From Notospermus geniculatus (taxonomy: Eukaryota > Nemertea > Pilidiophora > Heteronemertea > Lineidae), in assembly GCA_002633025.1 (NCBI GenBank), contig NMRB01001531.1:74555-138554 (forward strand): a DNA stretch of 64,000 bases, in the 5' to 3' direction. Positions 26,001 through 33,700 of this stretch are shown here, piece by piece (the first letter of the stretch is position 1; the number at the start of each line of letters is the position of its first letter). The notes below the pieces were generated by a model. That model was given only the letters and a program-made list of their open reading frames with translations. It did not search any database and was not told the origin of the DNA. The position numbers and the translations under genes were made by a program.

Positions 26001-26204
26001 CCGTTGCTCGTACGCGTCAGGGTCATGCTGTGGGAGATGACCCTGTGCTCCGAGGATAATCCGGCTAGGCTCGGGCCTACATGTAGATCAAGAATTAAAC
26101 AGATGGCAATGAATTCGTAACAAAAGATACATTAACAACATCTTACCTTTGATTTTCCCCATCAGGCACAAAAGTAACAGTTGAAAATGTTCCAGCGATT
26201 TCAT
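8058..26204 (-). CDS. P2: secreted PLAT-like + PAN protein gene
   Basis: Minus-strand exons: SP 26147-26204, A 10659-10800, B 10089-10185, C 9585-9690, D 8058-8302 (58+142+97+106+245 = 648 nt, 215 residues plus TAA). All phases match. SP is MKSLEHFQLLLLCLMG with a GTAAGA donor. A opens after TTTCTATAG and reads EWSLTMKFYPSDTSGTK, then TKKNCDHI, with a GTACGT donor. B has TDC then FGRLTSFAITSNG and a GTAAGG donor. C begins VVLRNKVTEYVLMDQ, with a weak GTAGGC donor. D opens after CTACTTTCAG and carries ECAHRCWETEKCEAF and a fourth Cys (NDNCEMRR), the PAN-type C-x3-C-x5-C...C core. Intron 1 is about 15.3 kb and holds the LINE, so joining SP to A assumes the assembly order is right. An AATAAA on the minus strand (7684-7689) is a candidate polyadenylation signal. 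Confidence 0.72.
8355..8724. mobile_element. Foldback element AGGGAGACATG, TTAA/TTAG site, 370 bp
   Basis: AGGGAGACATGCGAAAAATA and its reverse complement form the ends, and inverted arms run about 85 bp before the inner part diverges. It is flanked by TTAA on the left and TTAG on the right. Block 2 reads CCATTAGGACTTTG near 30996, the empty site. It lies about 50 bp upstream of the P2 exon D acceptor. Confidence 0.85.
9193..9569. mobile_element. Near-perfect foldback AGGGACTAGG, TTAA target, 377 bp
   Basis: Almost the whole element is one palindrome: AGGGACTAGGAAAATTTTTT faces its complement, then arms of about 180 bp surround a centre near 9385. TTAA is duplicated at 9189-9192 and 9570-9573. 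It is absent from block 2 (31450-31460), where a few flanking bases are also missing. It sits about 15 bp downstream of the P2 exon C donor. Confidence 0.85.
9733..9849. repeat. Foldback element, GAGTTTTCGCAAAGCCCCCG arms
   Basis: Inverted arms GCAAAGCCCCCGAAACGCCA and complement around TGCCGCGAAGAAGGCACC. It is orthologous to the copies at 286-411 and 31614-31738. Confidence 0.8.
10854..12390. other. P2 intron 1, non-repeat stretch with recurring GCGGAA/TTCCGC words
   Basis: No exon of the array family is seen. From about 11380 to 12240 the hexamer GCGGAA or its complement TTCCGC recurs more than a dozen times at irregular spacing, without a constant unit. Frames of 84-111 codons overlap on both strands with no recognisable domain. 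I call no gene here. Confidence 0.5.
12391..13015. mobile_element. 625-bp foldback element with tRNA-like interior
   Basis: Arms of about 130 bp: AGCTGACGTGACCGACAAAA at the left matches the complement of the right end (GTCGGTCACGTCAGCT). The interior at about 12740-12800 has GGTTCAATTCC, a B-box-like word, after a tRNA-like stretch. The 190-codon frame through it reads across the left arm and is not a gene. Confidence 0.75.
13016..14400. other. P2 intron 1, mostly unrecognised sequence
   Basis: AT-rich sequence with no repeat relative elsewhere in the window. The only gene-like signal is one plus-strand interval, 14049-14125, bounded by TTTATTTCAG and GTAAGT. It has one open frame that ends in TAA inside the interval, so it would be a terminal or non-coding exon if real. 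Confidence in that exon is low. Confidence 0.4.
14678..15325 (+). repeat. Dispersed ~650-bp repeat, plus orientation
   Basis: ATTGAAATTTGATATGGAGT to GGTGGCGCTTCAATAGCACA matches the complement of about 20200-20845, where it interrupts the LINE. The right part contains a ~120-bp module starting TGCCAAAGGGAAACCTT and ending near TAGGTGGCGC, which occurs twice in tandem in the 20-kb copy and once in altered form at 16863-16975. Confidence 0.8.
15328..15438. repeat. Small foldback with AATATTATTAAATGCACCCC ends
   Basis: The left end ATTATTAAATGCACCCC and the right end GGGGTGCATTTAATAAT are inverted repeats around two inner palindromes (GAATGCCCTACGGGCATTC and GGGCCGAAGGCC). A single N (15439) replaces the base just outside the right end. 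Related sequence occurs at about 16676-16855. Confidence 0.7.
16021..16135. repeat. 23-bp minisatellite, five units, telomere-like words
   Basis: Five head-to-tail 23-bp units begin AACCCCTAAAACAACGTAA and end CCCT or a variant (16021, 16044, 16067, 16090, 16113). Irregular AACCC-rich sequence precedes them from 15945. The C-rich words resemble CCCTAA telomere repeats, but the unit is not telomeric. Confidence 0.85.
16676..16870. repeat. Foldback-related sequence with GCATTCTATAAC / GTTATAGGATGC
   Basis: GGGGGCATTCTATAACAG, GCCCCCCGGGGC and GTTATAGGATGCCCCACCGG form overlapping palindromes related to the element at 15328-15438. The borders are unclear. Confidence 0.5.
16925..17748. mobile_element. 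Large diverged foldback element, about 825 bp
   Basis: The outer arms (GATTGAGTTGCTTTAGCAAT at the left; ATTGCTGATGCAACTCAAT at the right) and the next 200 bp on each side are imperfect inverted repeats. The inner GAGGTACCCGCGG and CGCGGGTATCCCATT also pair. A 155-codon frame crosses the left arm and shows no domain. Confidence 0.65.
17804..17938. repeat. Near-perfect 135-bp hairpin
   Basis: Arms of about 60 bp (TGTCATGGCTATTTCTGTAT against its complement) meet at GACCCGAAGGGTC. Only one arm position is visibly altered, which suggests a young foldback insertion. Confidence 0.85.
17945..18660. other. P2 intron 1, no feature recognised
   Basis: No family exon, tRNA or foldback longer than about 25 bp per arm is seen. 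A short palindrome GTCACGTACAGGCGTGTACGTGAC lies at about 18579-18602. Frames up to 87 codons overlap on both strands and are not supported. Confidence 0.4.
18690..18915 (-). mobile_element. tRNA-derived SINE
   Basis: On the minus strand, GGGGTGGCGCAGTGG (A-box region, duplicated 20 bp apart at the 5-prime end) is followed by GGTTCGATCCC (B box) in GTCGCGGGTTCGATCCCCGG. A non-tRNA body with GGTTTCCTCCGGGGTCGG follows. The head is tRNA-like and the body is not, as in SINEs. It ends about 100 bp before the LINE tail. Confidence 0.75.
19014..19050. repeat. (GAAT)n simple repeat, LINE 3-prime tail
   Basis: Nine consecutive GAAT/AATG steps mark the 3-prime end of the minus-strand LINE. Confidence 0.9.
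19298..20030 (-). pseudogene. LINE ORF2, C-terminal fragment
   Basis: From about 20020 one frame reads VYGETGRYFQL, the usual segment after the RT domain, then a frameshift near 19940 leads into the 213-codon open frame. That frame contains SPWMDKIITTL and GYLWLQQ. Near its end it has CNLCDRQDFGDEFHYLLCCP, a C-x2-C...H-x4-C arrangement typical of the C-terminal zinc-knuckle region of CR1/I-type ORF2 proteins, and then a stop. It is cut off from the rest of ORF2 by the inserted repeats. Confidence 0.85.
20030..20935 (-). repeat. Repeat sequence replacing the LINE reverse transcriptase core
   Basis: Complement of the 14678-15325 repeat (20200-20845) with two tandem ~125-bp modules, each starting GCCAAA[G/T]GGAAAC. 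RT homology stops after DIYLTKG near 20936 and resumes downstream of the YxDD region, so the LINE lost sequence as well as gaining the insert. Open frames here are fused to ORF2 by chance. Confidence 0.8.
20936..22893 (-). CDS. LINE ORF2 N-terminal part: AP endonuclease and RT fingers (truncated)
   Basis: The open frame begins directly after the ORF1 stop codon, with no ATG. Endonuclease motifs in order: INTCGL near the start, VSETKLDD (catalytic Glu), SVYIPP, CGDFNAHC (Asp/Asn pair), DDLFLTD and SDVHKPV (usual form SDHxP, one extra residue here). The linker is lysine-rich. RT motifs follow: GKLKKGKAGGVDHI, PIFKNKGD, DPDNYRGITILS and QAGFRSGYSTVDHLF. Homology ends at about 20936, before the FxDxxxAF and YxDD motifs; the frame runs on to 20725 through unrelated repeat sequence. 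Confidence 0.9.
22894..23817 (-). CDS. LINE ORF1, L1-like RNA-binding protein
   Basis: A frame of 307 codons ends in TAG (22894-22896). Residues about 1-75 are Ser/Ala-rich, 80-145 have leucine heptads like a coiled coil (ILKKLEKLDILDQLK), and 155-235 look like the RRM of L1 ORF1 proteins (YNLVFTGLPE, NVHRFGE, RPMVARFQ). The C-terminal part is basic and ends KMDYAAAARK. The first codon of the frame is TTG, and a TAA lies 19 codons upstream with no ATG between. The true start was therefore either lost or sits in another frame after a shift. ORF2 follows in the same frame. Confidence 0.85.
   Translation of the reverse strand: MSSTPAPKAKRSDSGEKDDESFELSAPGTTPLAGTAASTSVSASAGASSSGSAGIVHGQPPVLHAAGDCSAVPRETAESDKLDFILKKLEKLDILDQLKSDVRDMKTSIEFCHQSVKVLQDENQTLKTHVTLLELQIAKLEKLHQNDHEVILDQQWRGMKYNLVFTGLPEVEHEDCCETVKGFISKELGLNPENIQFANVHRFGEMGTKPRPMVARFQKFDDRQKVRSKCFKLAGKPYGVNEQIPTEWSERRRPFFAQYKEAKKNKQKAWFSKDKLFINGKIVKSPAKSDGVPEGGNKMDYAAAARK
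23900..24928. other. P2 intron 1, between LINE and segmental duplication
   Basis: No family exon, SINE or foldback was found. A (GATTAT)n-like run (24902-24928) abuts the left edge of the right duplication block and could mark the junction. The plus-strand frame ending at 23995 is antisense to ORF1 and was not accepted. Confidence 0.5.
25288..25405. mobile_element. Foldback element, GTGAGGTTTCGCAAGCGCCC termini (block 2)
   Basis: Orthologous to 2976-3093, with the same TA flanks and the same arms. Confidence 0.85.
25424..25640. mobile_element. Foldback element GGGCCGATTTT, 217 bp
   Basis: Ends GGGCCGATTTTATAAACGAT and ATCGTTTAAAAAATCGACCC. Block 1 shows the empty site at about 3112-3120. 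A second copy with a clean TTA duplication lies at 30416-30634. Confidence 0.8.
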
Positions 26205-26488
26205 CTTCTCCGCGTCTGGTCAATACGTTGTGCACTGATGGAGCGGTTGCTGACTGTGACAAAGTTCTCCCAACTCTCCCAACAGCGACTCTCCGAAGGT
26301 TACCGAAGCTTGCCGACACTGTACGGAGGTTGGGTTTTTTCCACAACACCGTGTCATGCACTGGGATTAATCAAGACTGCAGTGGCCTCTTTCTACCATC
26401 GTTTCAAACTCCTCCGTTTATTTGACTGCCGAAGTAGAGGGAGCCACCTAGCGGCAGTAAGACAAACTGCAAAAATGCATCGACAATA

Positions 26489-26789
26489 GTGAGCTTTCGC
26501 AAGCGCCCGGTTAGGCCATACGACAACGTTTATCTATTGTTTGGGTCCGGTTAGGCCATACGACAACGTTTATCTATTGTTTGGGTATAGGGGGCCTACC
26601 CACACAATAGATAAACGTCGTCGTAGGGCCTAAGGGCTGATTCATACTCGCTTGCGGACCGTCAAGCGCATGAAACTGATCGCAGGTTTCCACGACGTGA
26701 ATGTGCACACGCAGTGAAATTGATCATAGTCGGCGCAAAATCCGGACGAAGTATGAATCAGCTTTAACCGGGCGCTTGCGAAAGCTCAC
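26489..26789. mobile_element. Foldback element with a nested 131-bp element
   Basis: Ends GTGAGCTTTCGCAAGCGCCC and GCGCTTGCGAAAGCTCAC, flanked by TA. Its left arm contains a short internal duplication (GGTTAGGCCATACGACAACG twice), and its right arm is split by the element at 26634-26764. Confidence 0.85.
26634..26764. mobile_element. 131-bp Harbinger-like MITE, TAA duplication (copy 1)
   Basis: Ends GGGCTGATTCATACTCGCTT and GTATGAATCAGCT; TAA at 26631-26633 and 26765-26767. The interrupted host palindrome (CCTAACCGGGCG) gives the empty site directly. Three-base TWA duplications are characteristic of PIF/Harbinger elements. Confidence 0.9.
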
Positions 26790-29680
26790 TAACGTATGTA
26801 CCTCAAAGACTACTTCTTTCCACAACATAAGAAGTTACTCGCCAAAAAAGGGACACAAAATGGATTGTTATCATGGTTATGTGAATGGAGACAAAACGTG
26901 CTGCTCTGTTCATTCTGTTCGCTAAATGTAAACAGTGACAAACACTCCCATTGGTCGAAATAATTACATGTAGGCTAGTCTGACCTCTGACAAACGCTCC
27001 CATTGGTCGAAATATAATTAGTCTGACCTCTTACCTCAATCTGCATCACACAATGGGAATTCATAGAATCTGCATTGATCTCGCCGACGACAATCGGAAA
27101 TTGCCGAGTGTAAACTTTCCGTATCATGCAAATGCAGGTCAGAGGTCCGCTTATGATAAAACCGAAACCTGAATTCGAGCCCGAGACTGGGCCGTCGATA
27201 GATGACTAGACGACAATAGTACTATGTCCATTGGTTTATATACTAAAATTGGGACGGTTTAAGAGAGGATCCACACCCAACAGTCATTTTCCACCTCTTA
27301 GTCAACAATGAAGGCGGAGAGATGGCCATATTTCTAACTTATTTGCAGATTTAGTGGCTGTGTTTGGATTTTACCACCAGCCAGTTTGGGGCTGGTCAAA
27401 TAAGCCAAGTTCTATTCGCTGACACCAGGTGTCATCCCATACGGCGCGGCCTGTCCGACTTCACCCCGGGGACTTCACGTGCTGCATTGTCTATCGTCCA
27501 CCAGACTGCAGTGTCTTTTGTGACTCCTTATTGTACCTCAATGGCTACTTCTTTCCACTTCATAAGAAATTACCCGGGACACAAAATCGATTGGAATGGA
27601 GACGCAGTACAAAACGTGCTCTGTTCATTCTGTTCGTTAAATGTAAACAATAACAAACGCTCCCATTGGTTGAAATATAATTAGTCTGACCTCTCACCCT
27701 CAATCTGCATCACACAAAGGGAATTCATAGAATCTGCGTTGAAGTCGCCGATTACAATCGGAAATTGCCGAGTATAAACTTTCCGTATGCAAATGCAGGT
27801 CAGAGGTCAGCTTATGATAAAACCGAAACCTGAATCCGAGCCCGAGACTGGGCCGTCGATAGATGAATAGACGACAATAGTACTATGTTCATTGGTTTAT
27901 ATACTAAAATTTGGACGGTTTGAGAGAGGATCCACACCCAACAGTCATTTTCCACCTCTTAGTCAACAATGAAGGCGGAGAGACGGCCATATTTCTAACT
28001 TATTTGCAGATTTTAGTCGCTGTGTTTGGGTTTTACCACAAGCCAGTTTGGGGCAAGTCAAATGCCAAGTTCTATTCGGTGACACCAGGTGTCATCCCAT
28101 ACGGCGCGGCCTAGCGCCTGTCCGACTTCACGTGTTGCATTGTCTCTCGTCCACCAGACCAGTGTCTTTTGTGACTTCTTATTGTACCTCAATGACTACC
28201 TTTTTCCACTTCACACAAAATCGATTGTTATGTGAATGGACAGGGCCGGATCCAGGGTTTAGAAATACGGGGGGCACAACCCTGAGGGCAAGCCCTCAGT
28301 TGGCGCTTACCGCAGGTCCGCGCACATGAAGGGGGGTCCGGGGGGCCTCCCCCGGGAAAATTTAAAAAAATCAAAGCTCTGAGATGCGATTTCCCAGCAT
28401 CTTAGACATGAAATAATAGACGATTTTCAAAAAATGCAGTAAAAAAATCATTGCCCCTCAAAAAATAGGGGGGGGGGGCACATGCCCCATGTGCCCCCCC
28501 CCCCTGGATCCGGGCCTGATGGAGATGCAGTACAAAACGTGCTCTCTTCATTCTGTTCGCTAAATGTAAACAATAACAAACGCTCCCATTGGTCGAAATA
28601 TAATTAGTCTGACCTCTTACCCTCAATCTGCATCACACAATGGGAATTCATAAAATCTGCATTGATCTCGCCGACGACAATCGGAAATTGCCGAGTGTAA
28701 ACTTTCCGTATGCAAATGCAGTTCAGAGGTCAGCTTATGATAAAACCGAAACCTGGATTCGAGCCCGAGACTGGGCCGTCGATAGATGACCAGACGACAA
28801 TAGTACTATGTCCATTGGTTTATATACTAAAATTGGGACGGTTTGAGAGAGGATCCACACCCAACAGTCATTTTCCATCTCTTAGTCAACAATGAAGGCG
28901 GAGAGACGGCTATATTTCTAACTTATTTGCAGATTTAGTCGCTGTGTTTGGATTTTACCACCAGCCAGTTTGGGGCTGGTCAAATAAGCCAAGTTCTATT
29001 CGGTGACAAAAGGTGTCATCCCATACGGCGCGGCCTGTCCGACTTCACCCCGGGGACTTCACGTGCTGCATTGTCTATCGTCCACCAGACCAGTGCCTTT
29101 TGTGACTCATTATTATTGTACTGCAATGGCTACTTCTTTCCACTCACAAGAAATTACCCGGGACACAAAATCGATTGTTATGTGAATGGAGACAAAACGT
29201 GCTCTGTTAATTCTGTTCGCTAAATGTAAACAATAACAAACGCTCCCATTGGTCGAAATATAATTAGTCTGACCTCTTACCTTCAATCTGCATCACACAA
29301 TGGGAATTCATAGAATCTGCATTGATCTCGCCGACGACGCGACAATCGGAAATTGCCGAGTATTAACTTTCCGTATGCAAATGCAGGTCAGAGGTCAGCT
29401 TATGATAAAACCGAAACCTGAATCCGAGCCCGAGACTGGACCGTCGATAGATGAATAGACGACAATAGTACTATGTTCATTAGTTTATATACGAAAATTG
29501 GGACGGTTTGAGAGAGGATCCACACCCAACAGTCATTTTCCACCTCTTAGTCAACAATGAAGGCGGAGAGATGGCCATATGTCTAACTTATTTGCAAATT
29601 TAGTCGCTGTGTTTGGATTTTACCACCAGCCAGTTTGGGTCAAGTCAAGTAGGCCAAGTTCTATTCGGTGACACTTTATA
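26790..29680. repeat. Tandem array of ~650-bp units upstream of P2 (4 units)
   Basis: Counterpart of the 4390-7070 array with one extra unit; unit markers TTCTATTCG near 27411, 28069, 28993 and 29658. The third unit contains the hAT-like element 28241-28518. ATGCAAAT occurs at 27126, 27787, 28710 and 29375, each followed by an AGGTCA-type DR1 (27136-27148 and 28720-28732 with one mismatch; 27797-27809 and 29385-29397 perfect). Confidence 0.9.
28241..28518. mobile_element. hAT-like non-autonomous element
   Basis: Ends CAGGGCCGGATCCAGGG and CCTGGATCCGGGCCTG, the CAGGG-type termini of hAT elements. Flanks TGAATGGA and (TG)ATGGA suggest an 8-bp duplication, with the last bases of the right end overlapping it. 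The interior includes a G-run/C-run palindrome (GGGGGGGGGGGCACATG). Confidence 0.75.
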
Positions 29681-29855
29681 CTGCGCACTGCGTGGACACA
29701 ACAATAAACCTCTTCACTGACTCCCCGCGAATAAAATAATGAAAATGGTTATTTATCGAACCCGGCTCGCTGAACAGTACACAAAATTTTGCTTAAACGT
29801 CGAGCTGCCTTCATTGTCCTGAACCAGGTAATAAATTCCCTCACATGTCTTTCGT

Positions 29856-29945
29856 TATTTGGTTAGCGCAGTGCGAAGGGTGAGGGACTATAACCCTGAG
29901 GTCGTGGGTTCGATACCCGTGTAGTTATGATTTCCCCCTTTTTTC
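29856..29945 (+). repeat. tRNA-derived sequence, block 2 copy
   Basis: Same A-box-like and GGTTCGATACC B-box words as 7255-7345, with small changes, ending in a T-rich run. Confidence 0.5.
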
Positions 29946-30415
29946 TTCTTTTTTGTTTTCCTTATCTCATAAAACTATTGTGACTTTTTAAAATTTTTTT
30001 TTCATAAAACAACTCGTTAATCAATTTCTTCTTAATGGTGACACTGATAAAATTGGCCACAGAATCGTCGCAACATCCTGACCTGGGCATACCCATCGCG
30101 ATTCTCTGACCCACAAACCCCAGGGGAGCCGTATCTCATAGTCTTAAAAGCGTCCTTCCAGCATTTTTCCGGCGTATGTTGTAGTGTTAGTACGTTTAAA
30201 TCATGGACCCCGATAGGAGGACCCTTTGGTTGTAGGCAGACCTCGGTATTGTTGGTGAAGTATAGCTATTGAAATACGTTTTATTGACAGGACACTTCCA
30301 GCCAATCCCATGCACCATGCGTGTTCAATTTCGAATCAGGGCCTAGTTGCATGTTCTGGGCCTATTTCGAATCAGGGTTCAGCTGGTTAGAAAACAATGT
30401 GCGTTGGATCGTTTA

Positions 30416-30634
30416 GGGCCGATTTTTTAAACGATGGCTAAGATAACCATCGGGTTTCATTAACCCTCAGTTGACAAACTGTTTGTTAATCGAAGTGAAT
30501 TTTTCGATTTTATGAATCGTTGATAGCCAAACATTCTAAAAGTCAAAATGTTTACTTTGGTTAATTCACGGTTTGTCAGAAAAGCCGATGTTTAAACCGA
30601 GGTTTACCTTAACTATCGTTTAAAAAATCGGCCC
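30416..30634. mobile_element. Foldback element GGGCCGATTTTTTAAACG, TTA duplication
   Basis: Ends GGGCCGATTTTTTAAACGAT and TCGTTTAAAAAATCGGCCC; TTA at 30413-30415 and 30635-30637. Block 1 reads GTTTAGAGTAAACC near 7983, the empty site. It lies in the 3-prime flank of P3. Confidence 0.9.
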
Positions 30635-30702
30635 TTAGAGTAAGCCCTAAATTCATTGTTGTCCGGTTACGCCCATCGGGATCCAGATGATTTAAACGTA
30701 CT

Positions 30703-33700
30703 TTAGTTCTGCTTCATGACACTCGTGCGCCGCATATAGGCCAATGTGTAGTATGTCTTGGTTCCGAGGTTACTCCCGTCGTTCACACGCCTCATGTCGC
30801 AGTTGTCATTGGCCACGAGAAATGCCTCGCATTTTTCGGTTTCCCAGCATCTGTGAGCGCATTCGAGTTGGCTTTGTACACCTTTAGGATTCTCTATATT
30901 TACTCCAAGGTTACCGTCCGTCATCTTGATGTACCTGATGGAAGCATCTGAAAGTAGCATTCTTAGATGAGGATGCTGAAGACGATACTGGTCCATTAGG
31001 ACTTTGACCGATCCCACCCTCACAATTTAAAGGAACACGGTATTGGATCTCAAATGAGTCATTTGACTGCCGACGTAGAGGGAGCCACCTAGCGGCAGTA
31101 AGACGAACTACATGAAATGGTCCATGGACCATGTGCTCACCTGGGTGAAAGTACCAGAAAAACAAATGACAAATTTTAAATCGATATGTTCCAGGGGCCT
31201 TGAGTTCCACGGTCATACGAATAAATGATCACACCAAGTTAGAATAGGGCCAAATAGCCACAAAACGTGCCACCAAAGTGCCCTGGCAAACCTGAACAAT
31301 TGAAAAGTTGTGGCTCAACATGAGTTGAAGATAATCTTCTTTGGTGCATACGGCCCTCTTTGTGAAATCGGCCCTTACTGTCTCTAAAATGTAAAAAGTC
31401 CACGGCAAGCCGCTGGGTGGGGAAAATCGTACGGGGCCCGGTGGATTTGTGACCAAAGAATGCCTACCGATGCCTGTAGCTGGAAGTCTGACGGCCTTAG
31501 TGTTGCTTACACCAGTTGCGTTTTCCGACTGATCCATGAGGACATACTCCGTCACTTTGTTTCTCAAAACAACCTGGATTTGTTCATGTAAAGGGAAATA
31601 AAGATGTACGATATAAAAGAGTTTTCGCAAAGCCCCCGAAACGCCAACGCCAATCCCATTGTTCGATGCCGCGAAGAAGGCACCGAACAAAAGGATAGAC
31701 GTGCGCGTTGGCGTTTCGGGGGCTTTGCGAAAACTCGCTATTTAGTCAACCTGACTTGGGGCTTATTCCTATGTATAATGTTATCTGCCCCCATCTGCCC
31801 TTGAAGTAATGCTGGCTGCAGGTTATGCACGTTTCTTGCAGTTAACGCAAGGCACTTAAATCGAAAATGGAATTCGTCCTCTACTTGGCTACTGTCGTTA
31901 GGCTTCATTACCTGATGTTCCAAATCAAATTGAATTTGTTGGAGCAACGGCGCTTTGAGTTATGTCTCCTTACCCTTATCAGATATGCTTGATCGTCACC
32001 ATTTGACGTGATGGCAAAAGACGTCAGCCTCCCAAAGTTAGAGCAATCCGTGAATGGTACCGTCAGTTCACTGAAGTCGATAATTAACAAACAGTTATTG
32101 CGAAGGGAGTAAGAAAGAAAAGTGGAAAATGAGAAGTGGGAAATTTTTTGAATTTTTTGGCAAATTTGTCAATTTATCAAATTATCAAATTCGGGTAAGT
32201 TTTTTTCCCATTTTCAGAAATATCGGCCGAAAAATCAAACAAAATGTCATGTCATTTTAAGAAAACTTTTCAAAATGGAAAAAAATTCGATCCCAATGTG
32301 AGAAATTGAAAAATTTCGCTAAAAATTCCAAAATTTCCCACTTTTTATTTTCCACATTTATTTCTTACTCCCTTTGCGTGACATTTTTGCCAGATTTGTT
32401 ATTTTATTTCGTCACATTTTCTCACATCAGTTATTCAGAAATATTTTATCATCTAATTTTATGCTTATCCTTAGCATTTCTCTCCTGTTTATCAATTCGC
32501 ATATCAGCTTTGGAAACCATGCATGTTTTTTAGTTATACGTACGCTCCATTATCCTTGATGGGGTCTTTATTTAATGTGATACGATCGCAGTTCTTTTTG
32601 GTTCCAATAATTTGCCCGAGCAGACCACTTTTTGTGCCCGACGTGTCGCTGGGGTAGAATTTCATTGTCAGGGACCATTCGGAACCTATAGAAATATGCT
32701 ATATATAGGGAGATTCATTGTGAACTTTTGGATTTTTATCAACCCATGGAGACTATTATTGTAGTGAATGAGTTAATGGTGTGACTGCGTAGGCCTATTG
32801 GTTGTACCTTCATAAATGCATTGAGCACGTACATACATGACGTCACATGTGCTGTGGAACGGTCCCTTGGGATGCAATAAAAACGTTTAAAATGATGAGT
32901 TTGCTCATTTAAAAAAATGACATGTTGCAGTTATCAATGAATTTGAAGTATTAACGATATTTCAAAAATTCAAAATTTTACACAGTGAATGGAGTGTCCC
33001 TTTAAAGGACCACGGTAGTGCCACTTTTTCTCGACAGCCGGCGCCACCGCAGTCAAATAACGCATTAGAAGGGTTATGAAAAGTGACTCGAAATCTCGAA
33101 TTTTTGACGCAAAAAATCTGACTAACTGCACACTGAATTGAGAAATTAAGGCTCGGGGCACCTTCTTTATGACGGTTCCCGAGGGCCCCCGAGCCTTATT
33201 TTCCCAATGTTCGAAGCGAGAAATGTTGGACGCCAGACGCCATCTTGGAAACTTGGCTTCTTTGGGGAATACCTGCCGCCGATACGTCATCAGAGAAGAT
33301 TCGTATTCTGATTGGACGTATTCCGACGAATCACAGCCAGAATCAAGAGGGCGACAGTAGTCTCTTAAATCGTCAGATGTAGAGACTACTCTGTGGTCTA
33401 CCTGTAGCCGAACTTACTAACCTCAAATCCAGTGGTGGAAGCGCAAGCCGTGAAATACATGTATCCGGTCTTATTTTAGATGCGGTATTATTAAAGACCG
33501 GATCTAAAAAGCTGTAATGGAAGCGCAGCTATTTTGTATTATTATTGACTTGTGAATAGTTTTCGTTGTGATAAAACAATTAGTTGATTGAGACTTATGG
33601 ATCAGAACATCGGGACTGAGAATGGATCGCATGATTCGGAGGATATACCGTAAATGAAGATAACAGTTTTTAACCGTCTGCACCTAAGCTTGTGTTGGCA

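Larger units (their letters stand above)
24929..32738. repeat. Segmental duplication, right copy
   Basis: Matches 2597-10853. It carries the SP exon of P2 and exons D, C, B and A of P3. Unlike block 1, it contains elements at 25424-25640, 26634-26764, 28241-28518 and 30416-30634. It lacks those at 3941-4116, 4975-5720, 7734-7898, 8355-8724 and 9193-9569. Confidence 0.9.
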
